Source: Thermaerobacillus caldiproteolyticus
GTDB lineage: Bacteria > Bacillota > Bacilli > Bacillales > Anoxybacillaceae
Direction: 5' to 3'
Length of the DNA stretch: 64,000 nt
Assembly (NCBI RefSeq): GCF_013761245.1
Contig: NZ_JACDUT010000007.1
Span: 1-64,000, forward strand
In this document: positions 1-10,192 of the stretch, one piece after another
Position numbering within the stretch: position 1 is the first letter of the stretch
Layout: every line of letters starts with the position of its first letter
The notes under the pieces: model-generated
Database searches by the model: none
The model's input: the letters and a program-made list of their open reading frames with translations, nothing else
What the model was told of the DNA's origin: nothing
Program-made: the position numbers and the translations under genes

Positions 1-61
1 TTGCATGTATTAGGCACGCCGCCAGCGTTCGTCCTGAGCCAGGATCAAACTCTCCATAGAA
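1..61 (-). rRNA. rrs: 16S rRNA, 5' end only (partial)
   Basis: The reverse complement of the first ~60 bases is the universally conserved 16S start, including the GAGTTTGATCCTGGCTCAG primer site and the following GACGAACGCTGGCGGC. The gene runs off the left edge, so only its first tens of bases are here. The exact mature 5' end is uncertain by a few bases. An rRNA operon therefore lies to the left and is transcribed away from this window. Confidence 0.97.
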
Positions 62-100
62 AGTTAAACAACCTAGCAAATTGACGTGGACGCTTCGTTT

Positions 101-120
101 TGTTCAGTTTTCAAAGAACA
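101..120 (-). promoter_or_regulatory. boxA antitermination element in the 16S leader
   Basis: On the minus strand this reads TGTTCTTTGAAAACTGAACA, the boxA-like leader element found just upstream of Bacillus 16S genes. It is thought to recruit the Nus antitermination complex. It lies between the promoter and the 16S start, the expected order. Confidence 0.75.
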
Positions 121-144
121 CTTGTCCATCGAAACAGCTTCTTC

Positions 145-173
145 ATAATATCATACCGACATTTCACTGTCAA
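145..173 (-). promoter_or_regulatory. rRNA operon promoter (SigA)
   Basis: On the minus strand there is a consensus -35 TTGACA (168-173), a 17-base spacer and a -10 TATTAT (145-150). Position and strength fit an rrn promoter feeding the 16S gene. Transcription should start near position 138. Confidence 0.85.
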
Positions 174-555
174 CAAGTTTTTTTATCTTTCCTGTTGTGA
201 AGCTGTTTATTAATAACTCTTAGCAGCGACGAGATTAAATATATCATCATTAGAAACGAAATGCAATACCTAATTTTTATTTTTTGAACAAAAAATTCAC
301 CAATTACCTCTGTTTCATATTACTGAATAATGAATAACATTTATGTCTCTGCATAATTAAAATGCAAATATCATCATCACAATTCTTGCCATAGTAATGA
401 TTACAAAAATGCACTGCATAACAATAATGGTTTATTCATAAACATGACGTAAGAAAGGAGATTCATCTCAATAATTAGTATCCTGCCATATCTCTAAACA
501 TAATCATAATATTAAAAATGGAGAAATCCTATCGCAAACAAAAACCGAATAAGAT

Positions 556-682
556 TTATCAACAAAATACTAACAATTCGTCCACAAAACAGGGATTATT
601 ATCCACAATCACTTCTTTTTTGATTTTATAAAAAAGTTATTTTTTTAGCACAAATGTTAATATTGTGGATAAATTATCAACA
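556..682. other. DnaA-box cluster upstream of tgl
   Basis: Two perfect DnaA boxes are present: TTATCCACA at 599-607 (plus) and its complement TGTGGATAA at 664-672. Two TTATCAACA near-boxes (556-564, 674-682) and a weaker TCGTCCACA (578-586) lie with them. The surrounding 174-719 is very AT-rich and has no convincing gene. No dnaA or dnaN is adjacent, so this is not evidently oriC; it may be a DnaA-titrating or DnaA-regulated site. Confidence 0.55.
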
Positions 683-719
683 GTTTGTTAATAATTTTTT
701 CATCAAGGAGAGAGTCACT

Positions 720-1541
720 ATGATTCAAATTCAACATTCTATTGTAGATAGCGATACTCCTATTCATTCTTCTTTATCAAAAGTACAGCAAAGAATTTTT
801 CAAGCTCTGCTGAAAGAACAAAAGATATATGTATATAAAAATGAACAGCAACTTTTTTTTGAGCTTTTACTACGAGAACACATTATACAAGCTGCGATTC
901 TCTTGGCGAAAAGTAAAGTAAGATTTACAATTTTTCGCTTTTCTCGATGTAATGAACAGTTTTGGTACAGAAATGAACTAGGCGGATTTCAATTAAAAGA
1001 AACGGTTTCTCCCACTGATGCCATTAATGATATTTTTCAAAACAGCCATTTATACGCATTTGAATGTGCAACAGCCATTGTGATTGTATTTTATAAAGCC
1101 GTCCTAGATGTTCTGGGCGCTAATACGTTCAATAAATTGTTCGCTAATCTTCTTTTATACGACTGGCATTTTGATAAAGATCTTGGGGTGAAAACAAGAA
1201 AAGGGAATGATTACATTCCTGGAGATTGTTTATATTTTAAAAATCCTGATGTAGACCCTCAAACACCTCAATGGCAAGGAGAGAATACGATTTATTTAGG
1301 AGACGGACTGCATTACGGTCATGGAATTGGTATAAAAACAAAAGAGGAAATTATTGCTGTATTAAATAAAAAACGAAAAAGAGGAGCGACTAAATCAGCT
1401 TATTTATTAGAACAAACAACAAGGATCGATTTTCAATATTTATCGACCTTTGCCAATGTACGCGAACATGCTGAACTCCCTATTGATCGAAATCGCTTTG
1501 TTGTTGGAGCAATTGGCTCAGCTACTTTCTTATATTTGTAG
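720..1541 (+). CDS. tgl: Protein-glutamine gamma-glutamyltransferase (spore coat transglutaminase)
   Basis: Tgl cross-links spore coat proteins by forming epsilon-(gamma-glutamyl)lysine bonds late in sporulation. The 273-residue product matches the Bacillus Tgl family. The catalytic cysteine is in FECATAIVI (C116), and E188 (GEN) and H201 (GHGIGI) match the known active-site Glu and His. The blocks LLYDWH and GDCLYFKNP are also typical. The ATG at 720 is chosen because AAGGAG sits at 705-710; an upstream in-frame ATG at 654 lacks a ribosome site and runs through the DnaA boxes. It ends 20 bases inside the convergent neighbour. Confidence 0.92.
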   Translation: MIQIQHSIVDSDTPIHSSLSKVQQRIFQALLKEQKIYVYKNEQQLFFELLLREHIIQAAILLAKSKVRFTIFRFSRCNEQFWYRNELGGFQLKETVSPTDAINDIFQNSHLYAFECATAIVIVFYKAVLDVLGANTFNKLFANLLLYDWHFDKDLGVKTRKGNDYIPGDCLYFKNPDVDPQTPQWQGENTIYLGDGLHYGHGIGIKTKEEIIAVLNKKRKRGATKSAYLLEQTTRIDFQYLSTFANVREHAELPIDRNRFVVGAIGSATFLYL

Positions 1542-2421
1542 CAGTCTCTTTCGATTTTTCGCTCCATAAATATGTCCCGATACCTGTTAAAATGAATGAG
1601 CCTCCTATCCATTGAGAAGGTTGAATGACTTCCCCCAGTAAAAAATATGCCAAAATCGAAGCACCTACCGGCTCAAATAAAATCCCCATGGAAATCGTAG
1701 CTGCACTGATCCATTTGACTGACCAATTCATCAGCGAATGTCCAAGCAATGTTGGCACGATTGCTAATAGAAGAAAGCAAATCCAATCCATTTGACTGTA
1801 TAAAAATAATGGATAGCGAAAAACAATGACATACAAAAAAAGAGTGATCGCACTAACACCGTAAACCACATATGTATATACCACCAGCGATAGCCGCTTT
1901 CGTAAATCCTGCCCGAATAACCAGTAGCCAGTAATCATTACACATGCAAGTAACGCTAAAATATCTCCAAATAAAGCTTTACCGCTTATTTGAAAATCAC
2001 CCCAGCTAATGATGATGCTCCCGAAAATAGCGAGCAACCCACTAAGAAAAGCACCAATGGTCAATTTTTCTTTAAAAAAGACATATCCTCCGACAAACGC
2101 AAACAATGGCTGCAATGTGACAAGCACAACCGAGCTTGTCACACTTGTATAGTTCAACGATTCAAACCAAAGAATAAAATGAAATGCTAACAAAACACCA
2201 GAAATGAAGGAAAATAGCCAATCCCTTTTCGCGATCGCTTTCAATTCACCAATATATGGAATACAAAAAGGTGTCATTAATAGGACAGTAAAAAACAGAC
2301 GATAAAAGGCAATAACCGCCGCAGGAGCCTGTGCCCATTTGACAAGAATGGCGGATGTTGATACAGAAAAAGCGCCAATGACTAACGCCAAATAAGGTTT
2401 AAATAAATTTTTTGATTGCAT
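1522..2421 (-). CDS. DMT-superfamily (EamA) transporter
   Basis: A 299-residue membrane protein with about ten hydrophobic segments arranged as two EamA repeats, typical of drug/metabolite exporters. The first repeat starts at residue ~10 (LVIGAFSVSTSAILVKWA) and the second near residue 150. The substrate cannot be read from sequence. A GAGAGGGA ribosome site precedes the ATG. Its stop overlaps the convergent tgl by 20 bases. Confidence 0.85.
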   Translation of the reverse strand: MQSKNLFKPYLALVIGAFSVSTSAILVKWAQAPAAVIAFYRLFFTVLLMTPFCIPYIGELKAIAKRDWLFSFISGVLLAFHFILWFESLNYTSVTSSVVLVTLQPLFAFVGGYVFFKEKLTIGAFLSGLLAIFGSIIISWGDFQISGKALFGDILALLACVMITGYWLFGQDLRKRLSLVVYTYVVYGVSAITLFLYVIVFRYPLFLYSQMDWICFLLLAIVPTLLGHSLMNWSVKWISAATISMGILFEPVGASILAYFLLGEVIQPSQWIGGSFILTGIGTYLWSEKSKETATNIRK

Positions 2422-2488
2422 ACCCCATCCCTCTCATGAAACGTTTATAATTATTATAGCATCGCTAGAAGGGAAAAAGGTGAGGGAT

Positions 2489-3166
2489 ATGGATTTTCAA
2501 ATGTTTTTAAAACTGAGTATATCCGCCATTTTAGGACTAATTATCGGTCTAGAAAGGGAATTAAAACGGAAGCCTGTAGGTTTAAAAACGTGTTTAGTCA
2601 TTTCCATTGTTAGTTGTTTATTAACTATTGTTTCTATTGAATCAGCGTATATCTTTCCTATGAAAGACCATATCACCATGGACCCGCTTCGCCTCGCTGC
2701 TCAAATTGTATCGGGGATCGGTTTTTTAGGAGCAGGAGTGATTTTACGACGCGGCAATGATAGCATTTCCGGACTCACAACAGCTGCGTTAATTTGGGGA
2801 GCCGCAGGAATCGGTATCGCTGTAGGAGCAGGGTTTTATTGGGAGTCCATTTTTGGGGTAGCTTTATTAATTGTTAGTGTCGAACTCATTCCACTGCTCA
2901 CGACTCTTTTTGGTCCAAAGCAACTAAGGGAAAAAGAAATTTTACTACAAATTACGGTTTTAGATTCAAAAAATATTGCTAATGTTATTGAAGCTATTCA
3001 AGAAAAAAACATTCATATTAAAACCGTTCGTATTAAAGATTTAGACGAACAACATCACTTAATTAAATTAAAAGTAACTGTTGACCAAAAACGCTCAACC
3101 ACCGATGTATACTATTCAATTCATGATATTCCTTCAATTACTAACATCGATATTGAAAGTGTCTAG
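2489..3166 (+). CDS. MgtC/SapB family membrane protein
   Basis: The N-terminal half (about residues 1-125) is the MgtC hydrophobic domain with the family signature LGLIIGLEREL, RLAAQIVSGIGFLGAG and GLTTAA. The C-terminal ~90 residues look like the soluble ACT-like domain. MgtC proteins help adaptation to low magnesium and modulate membrane potential or F-ATPase activity in some bacteria; the role here is not shown. The ATG at 2489 follows AAGGTGAGG. A GTG at 2480 is possible, but family members begin at the MDF. Confidence 0.87.
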   Translation: MDFQMFLKLSISAILGLIIGLERELKRKPVGLKTCLVISIVSCLLTIVSIESAYIFPMKDHITMDPLRLAAQIVSGIGFLGAGVILRRGNDSISGLTTAALIWGAAGIGIAVGAGFYWESIFGVALLIVSVELIPLLTTLFGPKQLREKEILLQITVLDSKNIANVIEAIQEKNIHIKTVRIKDLDEQHHLIKLKVTVDQKRSTTDVYYSIHDIPSITNIDIESV

Positions 3167-3177
3167 ATTGATCACTA

Positions 3178-3209
3178 CAAAAAGCCCTTACGTTTAACCA
3201 ACGTAAGGG
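3178..3209 (-). terminator. Hairpin with T-run on the minus strand
   Basis: CCCTTACGTT (3185-3194) pairs with AACGTAAGGG (3200-3209). The five A at 3179-3183 make a T-run on the minus strand. It lies just after mgtC, so it may work in both directions. Confidence 0.6.
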
Positions 3210-3293
3210 AAACACCTATATTCTATTGACAACATTTTGTCTGATAGTAGATAGATTATTCCATGCGCAATTGCTTTTCTTTTATTTGCCATA

Positions 3294-3321
3294 TTGCAAA
3301 AAAAAACAATGTATATATAAT
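3294..3321 (+). promoter_or_regulatory. tRNA-Ala promoter
   Basis: -35 TTGCAA (3294-3299) and -10 TATAAT (3316-3321) are separated by 16 bases, 17 bases before the tRNA. Confidence 0.6.
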
Positions 3322-3338
3322 AAAATCTGGATAGTAAA

Positions 3339-3411
3339 GGGGCATTAGCTCAGTTGGGAGAGCGTCGTGCTGGCAGCGCGAAGGTCACCGGTTCGAGCCC
3401 GGTATGCTCCA
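3339..3411 (+). tRNA. tRNA-Ala (anticodon GGC)
   Basis: The full cloverleaf is visible. Acceptor arm GGGGCAT pairs with ATGCTCC (3404-3410), the D-arm is GCTC...GAGC, the anticodon stem TCGTG/CGCGA encloses loop CTGGCAG with anticodon GGC, and the T-arm is ACCGG-TTCGAGC-CCGGT. CCA is not encoded. The gene has its own promoter and terminator. Confidence 0.96.
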
Positions 3412-3415
3412 TTCG

Positions 3416-3443
3416 ACCCCCCTTGTGTATCAAGGGGGTTTTT
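3416..3443 (+). terminator. Terminator of tRNA-Ala
   Basis: CCCCCTTG (3418-3425) pairs with CAAGGGGG (3431-3438), followed by TTTTTC. Confidence 0.85.
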
Positions 3444-3545
3444 CTTATTTTGCTTTGATTGTCGGTTAAATCCTATTTTTTACATTTTTCTTTTGAATAT
3501 ATGTCCAAAACGCTCTCACAAAAAGAGCCTACTCGTTTTAATCAT

Positions 3546-3610
3546 GGCCCCTTATAGTAGACAAAAAACAAACATCATGGACTCTACTATGGAGGGGTTT
3601 TTTGTTTCGT
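3546..3610 (+). mobile_element. IS3-family left-end remnant
   Basis: CCCCTTATAGTAGAC followed by CTACTATGGAGGGG and a T-rich stretch resembles an insertion-sequence terminus with the leader of its transposase. A related end, CCCCTTATAGTAAATAG, occurs at about 25867 in front of recognisable IS3-type transposase pieces. No transposase reading frame follows here, so only a solo end is left. Confidence 0.4.
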
Positions 3611-3649
3611 ACGGAAAATACCTCGGTTATAAGATCACATTTATCGAAG

Positions 3650-3960
3650 GATAATACAAAACAGTACCTTTAAAAAAACAAATACCCTGTGTCATTGGCT
3701 GATCTGCTTTCCAATAAAAAACATCACCACATCTGGAATATCGTTCATCCCTATGGTCAAAATCGTATTTTCCATGAGCCGACAGTTCGACATAGGAACA
3801 GACTACATCTCCATTGGAAATGACAGAGCAGCTAACATATAGTAAGAACCTTCACGCGAGAAAATCGTTTTGCCGCTCTCGTTTGCTTCATCACCATTCC
3901 TGCCAAACTGAAACCGGAATAAACTGTATTCATTTCATATAGTCAATCTCCAAATCCATC
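3650..3960 (-). pseudogene. Decayed gene of unknown function
   Basis: On the minus strand a stretch reads like protein across at least two frames, including HGKYDFDHRDERY and RCGDVFYWKADQPM, and ends in a stop near 3650. I do not recognise the family. The rest of 3444-4202 holds only the IS end described separately and AT-rich sequence with no gene that I can support. Confidence 0.3.
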
Positions 3961-4203
3961 ATTCTCACCTACTGGGCGAAGGGCAAGCATCCTCTGCTTC
4001 ACCTTATTTTTCTCTAGTGTATTAAAGTTCTCGGTCAAAGGTAAGGTGAAATTCATTGCAGATTCAGGTGAAATAATAAAAATCTTCTGAAAGATCACTT
4101 GGTAATTATGCCAAAAAACCCCTAAGTGTTATTAGATTTCTTGTGTCCTAAGAAATCCAATAGTATATCCTTTCATCACTTAAAAATATACACCAACATA
4201 AAC

Positions 4204-4236
4204 GAAAAGCTTGACGGAAAGTTCGTCAAGCTTTTC
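4204..4236. terminator. Strong hairpin, likely terminator of the ldh-lctP side
   Basis: GAAAAGCTTGACG (4204-4216) pairs perfectly with CGTCAAGCTTTTC (4224-4236). It lies just downstream (minus strand) of the ldh tail remnant and may be the original operon terminator. Confidence 0.6.
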
Positions 4237-4288
4237 TAATATATCGGGAAGAAAGGATGACTGTCTGGATGTCGTTCATTAATATAGA

Positions 4289-4342
4289 TGCTTTCACTTC
4301 TTCAAAAAACGGTGCCAAGATATTTTGTTCTGTTTCATTTAA
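4289..4342 (-). pseudogene. Decayed 3' tail of a second ldh copy
   Basis: The minus strand encodes LNETEQ, then after an internal gap ILAPFFEEVKA. This matches the C-terminus of the intact Ldh upstream (LNETEQQ...[11 protein letters not shown]). The first 18 bases are identical to ldh and about 35 bases are missing. It lies beyond lctP, giving the order ldh-lctP-ldh tail-hairpin, as expected from a decayed tandem duplication. The region 4343-4514 holds nothing else that I recognise. Confidence 0.7.
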
Positions 4343-4514
4343 TGTTTCGCAAGACCACTTAGTTTGATAATGTCGAAAACAAGATTTTTCTCATTCATCA
4401 TTGACTCGATCTTTAACGATAGTCGGAAAAATTCTCATGGAAGACAATTTCCATCAACACAATGATATTTCTTCGGTTTATAAAAATTGGGTAGTTTTAC
4501 TCGATGCCAGTAGT

Positions 4515-6140
4515 TTAAATCCCAATGAGTGAAAGGATATATGTCCATATCCCTACAACTAATAACAGTACTAAACTGTACTTAATCGTCATTTTAAATA
4601 AGTTAGATTCTTTACCGGTCTCTTGTACTGCAGCTGTTGCAATCGCAATGGATTGTGGTGAGATGAGTTTCCCCATAACTCCTCCACTTGTGTTAGCTGC
4701 GAGTAATAATGAAGAGTTTGTCCCAATTTGAGTACCTGTAACAACCTGTAAATGTCCAAATAAAGCGTTATTGCTCACGACAGATCCTGTAATAAATACG
4801 CCGAGCCAGCCTAGGACCGGGGAAACGAGCGGAAAAGCATCCCCTGTTTTCGCTAATGCTAAACCAATCGTAGATGATAGCCCTGCATAGTTGGCTAAGT
4901 TCGCAAATCCCATAATAAAACAAATGGTTAATATTGGAATCCATAATTCTTTGCAAGTTTCTTTTAAACTTTGCAGCCCTTCAACGAACGTAATGTTTTT
5001 ACTACACATGACTGTGAACACGACAGCGAGTAAAATGGCCGTACCTGTTGCTGATACAAGATCTAGCTTAAATATTGCGTCTAATACAGTTTTAGCTGAA
5101 GCAACCGGAGGCATTTTTACGACTTCACCATGTAAAAATGGCACTTTGAATAAAATAGTTGTTTTATAAAGCAAACCGCCTTCAGCAAATAAAGCTTTAA
5201 AACCCGGTAAACTCCATATTGTAATCATCCCCGTTAAGATATAAAACGGAGACCAAGCACTGGCGATTTCTTTCAAGCTGTATGTTGGTTGTTCCACAAC
5301 CTCTTCTTCCGTATTAATTCGGTATATATGTGATGGCTGCCATTTTTTTAAGAAAAGAGCCATGGCCCCCATACTGACAAGTGCTGCTAAAATATTGGCA
5401 AGTTCAGGACCAAACACGATCATCGTAAATGTTTGGACAATAGTATAGCTTCCGCTTACGACTAAAAGAGCAGGAAACGTTTCTTTAATGCCCCGCCATT
5501 TATCTAAAATAAAAACTAATAAGAACGGAATGATAAAAGTGATGAATGGCAAAATCCACGCAAGTGTACGAGATAATTCAATTGGCTTTAAGTCTCCCAT
5601 TTGTGCTCCTACAATGACCGGAATCCCAATTGCTCCGAACGCGCCAGATGCAGCATTGGCAATTAAACAAAGAGCAGCTGCTTTTAATGGTTTAAAACCA
5701 AGTTGGGCAAGTAAAGCGGCAGAAATGGCAATCGGAACACCAAATCCCGCCGCACCTTCTAAAAAGGCATTAAAGCTAAAACCAATGAGCAAGAGTTGGA
5801 GTCGTTGATCTTTAGAAATATTTGCAATGCTGCCACGGATGATATCAAATTTCCCCGTTTTAACGGCAATTTTATATAACCAGACAGCCATTATTACAAT
5901 ATAGCCAATCGGCCATAAACCGTTCGCGATTCCATGAATGGAAGCAGCAATCGCTTTTGAAATGGGCATATCAAAAAACCAAACAGCCGTTACCAAGCTA
6001 AACAAAAGGGTAAGAAATGCAGCTTTTACCCCTTTCATCTTAAACACTGTTAAACCTAACAAGAATAAGATAATTGGGAGTGCTGCAATCAATGCAGAAA
6101 GATACGTATTATGAAGAGGGTTGTAATGTTGAACCCACAT
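4515..6140 (-). CDS. lctP: L-lactate permease
   Basis: LctP moves lactate across the cytoplasmic membrane with protons. The 541-residue product is hydrophobic along its whole length, with 12 or more predicted segments, and carries family blocks such as [20 protein letters not shown] and [20 protein letters not shown]. The start MWVQHYNPL is preferred over an upstream GTG because AAGGTGAT lies just before it and the family begins this way. It follows ldh by about 30 bases, as in the Rex-controlled ldh-lctP operon of Bacillus. Confidence 0.93.
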   Translation of the reverse strand: MWVQHYNPLHNTYLSALIAALPIILFLLGLTVFKMKGVKAAFLTLLFSLVTAVWFFDMPISKAIAASIHGIANGLWPIGYIVIMAVWLYKIAVKTGKFDIIRGSIANISKDQRLQLLLIGFSFNAFLEGAAGFGVPIAISAALLAQLGFKPLKAAALCLIANAASGAFGAIGIPVIVGAQMGDLKPIELSRTLAWILPFITFIIPFLLVFILDKWRGIKETFPALLVVSGSYTIVQTFTMIVFGPELANILAALVSMGAMALFLKKWQPSHIYRINTEEEVVEQPTYSLKEIASAWSPFYILTGMITIWSLPGFKALFAEGGLLYKTTILFKVPFLHGEVVKMPPVASAKTVLDAIFKLDLVSATGTAILLAVVFTVMCSKNITFVEGLQSLKETCKELWIPILTICFIMGFANLANYAGLSSTIGLALAKTGDAFPLVSPVLGWLGVFITGSVVSNNALFGHLQVVTGTQIGTNSSLLLAANTSGGVMGKLISPQSIAIATAAVQETGKESNLFKMTIKYSLVLLLVVGIWTYILSLIGI

Positions 6141-6170
6141 AATGATCACCTTGTTTCTTCTAGTTAGCTT

Positions 6171-7136
<966 letters not shown>

Positions 7137-7158
7137 TTATCATCCTTTCTAGCTTCTA

Positions 7159-7176
7159 TTGTGAAATATTTCACAA
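7159..7176 (-). promoter_or_regulatory. Rex operator of ldh-lctP
   Basis: TTGTGAAATATTTCACAA is a perfect 18-base palindrome matching the Rex box. It lies just downstream of the -10 element, over the start site and early leader. A second half-site (ATTTCACAAA, about 7191-7200) lies within the promoter spacer. Rex is a repressor that leaves DNA when NADH is high. Confidence 0.9.
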
Positions 7177-7180
7177 TTAG

Positions 7181-7209
7181 ATTGTACACTATTTCACAAA
7201 CTTTAACTA
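7181..7209 (-). promoter_or_regulatory. ldh promoter
   Basis: On the minus strand -35 TAGTTA (7204-7209), a 17-base spacer and -10 TACAAT (7181-7186) sit immediately upstream of the Rex box. Confidence 0.6.
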
Positions 7210-7838
7210 GTACTATTGATAATGAAAATTTGTCTTTTTTGTTAACAGTTTTTCACCTCTTCCGTTCCATTATGTCCACATATATTGATGTCAAAACCTG
7301 TTTCTGTTTTCATTCGTCTTGAGTAATGATGAAAATTTTTATTCTTTATAACTCAATGGTAATGATTCATTCACATAATCCCGAATCCATGACAAACATC
7401 ATTGAAACCTGTAATTACTCGGTAGATGAGTACAATCAAAGACTTTTAAAGGCCAAATCAGCTGAAGCGCTCATCTAACGAACACACATCCTTTTCAGCT
7501 CCCTATCTCTACGTGACAAATCGAGCAATATAATCGCTCAAAATGGAAGGAGAAACAGATTGGCTACAGGCAGCTTTAATCTCCATTTTTTCATATTCAG
7601 TCAACTTCGCTGCCAGCGTGATCATGGTTTGAATGACTGTCTCGATTTCGAAAAGAACTGCCTTTTTCTCGCAAGCGTTCCTGTCTAATGAGATGAAACT
7701 GTTTTTCTGCAAGAAAAAATGCACTATTTTATATGCGTTTGGCTTTATACAAAAAGGGTGCACATAATCAAGTACATCCCAAAATGATCATGGTCCTTCT
7801 TACTCTTTGAAAAAGGAAGTCTATTCATACATTGTTCT
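7210..7838. other. Gene-poor stretch with unassigned coding fragments
   Basis: No gene with a ribosome site is visible. A minus-strand open frame at 7509-7763 ends in protein-like sequence (KLTEYEKMEIKAA, SPSILSDYIARF) but starts at a GTG with no ribosome site. A plus-strand fragment at about 7330-7478 ends in VDEYNQRLLKAKSAEAL. Both look like broken pieces of older genes that I cannot name. Confidence 0.3.
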
Positions 7839-8084
7839 TTATTGTTCCGGCAACAATTCGTCGATTGAGGAGGTTGCGTGCGTTAGTGCGGCTGACTCTA
7901 AGCGCTTGAACCCGTATTTTTGCAGGCGTTGTCTTTGCGCTTCAGTTAGTTCATTGTAAGGAACCACAGCCGGCGTTTCAGAGGACTTATAAATTAAATT
8001 TCCCGTCACGGGGCATTGAAACGCATCAGCAACAAAGCCTTCTCCATCTTGAATCGTAAATAAGCGAATCGGCATTACATTCAT
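7839..8084 (-). CDS. Conserved hypothetical protein (81 aa), intact member of a duplicated pair
   Basis: A small soluble protein starting MNVMPIRLFTI with a central CPVTGNLIYK and a C-terminal YNELTEAQRQRLQKYGF. The function is unknown to me. The start at 8084 is chosen for the AGAGGGAAGAG ribosome site; the longer frame would begin inside the neighbour's leader. A clearly homologous but broken copy lies at 15692-15873, each time just downstream of a ywnH-type acetyltransferase, which supports a two-gene unit. Confidence 0.65.
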   Translation of the reverse strand: MNVMPIRLFTIQDGEGFVADAFQCPVTGNLIYKSSETPAVVPYNELTEAQRQRLQKYGFKRLESAALTHATSSIDELLPEQ

Positions 8085-8149
8085 TCTCTTCCCTCTTTCT
8101 GTTGGTATGTTCTTTATTACGATTGTCCAATCATCCTTCATTCTATACG

Positions 8150-8510
8150 GTTCTTTTTACACAATGAGCCAATCCTGTTCGATACCATCTAACTCCGCTA
8201 TGTCTAGTAAATGCATCCATGTTTCAAAACCACAGCGAGAAAAGAGCCGCAAACTCGGATCATTATGCTCAAAAATAAATCTAAAGTAACAGTTTCATTT
8301 GCAGTCTTGGGCATTCATCGATCGTTTTTTGCAATAACAGCTTCTCCCAAGATCATCCCCGCCGTATAGAGTGCCGTAAAACGATTGAAAACTAAGCCAT
8401 GCACATACGATATCAACAAGCCATAGCGGTCACCATGTTTTTTCTTTCTGCTGCCACTGGCTCCGTATCAGCAGTTACCCATCTTGTCGAGATAGTTTTT
8501 ATGTATCAAC
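8150..8510 (-). pseudogene. Decayed ywnH-type GNAT acetyltransferase
   Basis: The minus strand gives HNDPSLRLFSRCGFETW followed by IAELDGIEQDWLI. This aligns with [17 protein letters not shown] and [13 protein letters not shown] of the intact acetyltransferase at 15949-16467. Nucleotide similarity continues in broken form to about 8510. Stops and frameshifts remove the N-terminal half. Its downstream partner at 7839-8084 is still intact. Confidence 0.8.
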
Positions 8511-8634
8511 AATCGCTCGTAAATCTCCCTTCTTCGTTTCTCTTTCATTTGTTTTACGTAAAGCATTTTATTTGCCAAAACAAGTAAAAGGGAGATTATA
8601 ATCTTAAGTATCTCGTACAGAAAGGAGAAGTGGA

Positions 8635-9813
8635 ATGAATCGCACACTCATCGTCTATCTCGTTTCGCTTGCTGCATTTCTCGGCCCTTTTACGCAAACT
8701 ATTTATACGCCTATTTTACCGGAAGTGGCAAAAGATTTTGGCACATCATCGTTTTTAGTGAATTTAACGATTTCGATTTTCACATTATGTTTGGCATTAA
8801 TGCAAATGGTTTACGGTCCTTTAACAGATACGAAAGGGCGTCGAAATGTCATTTTGTTCGGTATTTTCCTTTACACGCTTGCATCACTTGGTTGCTTTTT
8901 TTCTAAATCTATCTATGTATTACTCGTTTTTCGTGCTTTACAAGCTATTGGGATTGCCGCTGGTTCTGTCGTCGCTGCTACTGTCATCGGCGATTTATTT
9001 GAGGGAAAAGCTCGCGGAAAAGCAATGGGGACGTTTCAAATGATGGTGTCACTCGGTCCTGTCGTCGGTCCGATTGTAGGGGGCTTTCTCGGTGGACGAT
9101 TTAACTTCCATGCTGTATTCCTCGTGTTAGTGTTCGTAGGTGTCCTTATATTCATAGGGAACTTGGCTTTTCTCAAAGAAACAAAACCGGAAACAAGTTC
9201 ATCACAACGATTTCAACTTCGCAATTTCTTGACAATCCTTAAAGACCGTACGGGTTCGTCGATTATTTTGTTAGGTTTTATTCAATATTACGCGATGTAT
9301 AATTTCCTTGTATTCTTACCGGGAATTTTAAGCGAGCGCTATGGGCTGTCTGCCGAGCAAAAAGGGCTTGTCTTTCTAACGATGTCTTGCATGATTGTCA
9401 TCGGAAGCTTTGTCGGTGGAAGAATCCAAGGACGCTTTGAAGATCGAAATGTCATCGTTGTCACATCTTATTTGAATGTGGCGGCAATTTTTCTGTTCCT
9501 TCTCGTCTCACATATATCGATTCCATTGCTCATTGCTTCGATTATGCTATTCGGCTTATTCTTAGGAACATCTTTGCCAGTACAAACAACCCTATTAACA
9601 CAAGTGTTTCAAACGAATCGGTCAACCGCTATCGGCGTCTATAACTTTTTCCGGTACATGGGAATGGCGTTTGGACCGATAGTTGGAAGCTTGTTGCTGG
9701 CCATTGGTGGGTATTATATTGTATACGGATTTGTCGATGCTGCCTTTTTAGGCTGTGCGTTTGTGTTAACAATACGGGTTTTAGGAGCGAATAAAAAACT
9801 GGGTGCCTATTGA
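8635..9813 (+). CDS. MFS drug/metabolite efflux transporter (DHA1/Bcr-like)
   Basis: A 392-residue protein with about 12 hydrophobic segments. The MFS motif A after segment 2 reads GPLTDTKGRRNVI, and the antiporter motif C in segment 5 reads LGPVVGPIVGG. These place it among proton-coupled drug antiporters; the substrate is unknown. The ATG follows a good AAAGGAGAAG site. It stands alone, with decayed DNA on both sides. Confidence 0.88.
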   Translation: MNRTLIVYLVSLAAFLGPFTQTIYTPILPEVAKDFGTSSFLVNLTISIFTLCLALMQMVYGPLTDTKGRRNVILFGIFLYTLASLGCFFSKSIYVLLVFRALQAIGIAAGSVVAATVIGDLFEGKARGKAMGTFQMMVSLGPVVGPIVGGFLGGRFNFHAVFLVLVFVGVLIFIGNLAFLKETKPETSSSQRFQLRNFLTILKDRTGSSIILLGFIQYYAMYNFLVFLPGILSERYGLSAEQKGLVFLTMSCMIVIGSFVGGRIQGRFEDRNVIVVTSYLNVAAIFLFLLVSHISIPLLIASIMLFGLFLGTSLPVQTTLLTQVFQTNRSTAIGVYNFFRYMGMAFGPIVGSLLLAIGGYYIVYGFVDAAFLGCAFVLTIRVLGANKKLGAY

Positions 9814-9819
9814 TATTAC

Positions 9820-10146
9820 CATGACTAGAACCGTTTCAGCCGGATTAGGGAAGTTTAGTTGCTATTGTCGTTTGACATACACTGGACCATACTTCAAAAA
9901 GAAATTTTCGATCATTCGCGTAAAAGCCGAAACAACGTCCACCCACGATTCGAACATCGCTCGAATGGTCTGGCATTTGATGCGTGGAGCATGTTTTCCG
10001 CGACAATCGTCTTTTCGTCGGCAAACGGTTCGCTAAATAACTCTCAATTTGTCGTATTAAAAAACATAAAAATACTTCCAATTATTTATCAATCACCAAA
10101 TGCTTTCGAAAAACTTTTCCATCGCGTCGCCGTAATGCGCCATCTA
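9820..10146 (-). pseudogene. Decayed gene of unknown family
   Basis: On the minus strand coding-like sequence runs across frames: PFADEKTIVAENMLHASNAR, then after a frameshift MFESWVDVVSAFTRM and LKYGPVYVKRQ. The family is not recognised. Several long open frames overlap here on both strands, and none has a ribosome site. Confidence 0.35.
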
Positions 10147-10192
10147 TAACCTATAATACCGTTTTGAAATCAATGACTTCTTGGTGATAATT

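Noticed and set aside
556-682. Chromosomal replication origin
   Set aside because: DnaA boxes are present, but dnaA, dnaN, rpmH and a clear unwinding element are absent; called a DnaA-box cluster instead.
3367-3654. Open frame over the tRNA-Ala gene and its terminator
   Set aside because: It begins inside the tRNA, has no ribosome site and encodes no recognisable protein.
5488-5808. Open frame opposite lctP
   Set aside because: It is antisense to a strongly conserved transporter and has no ribosome site.
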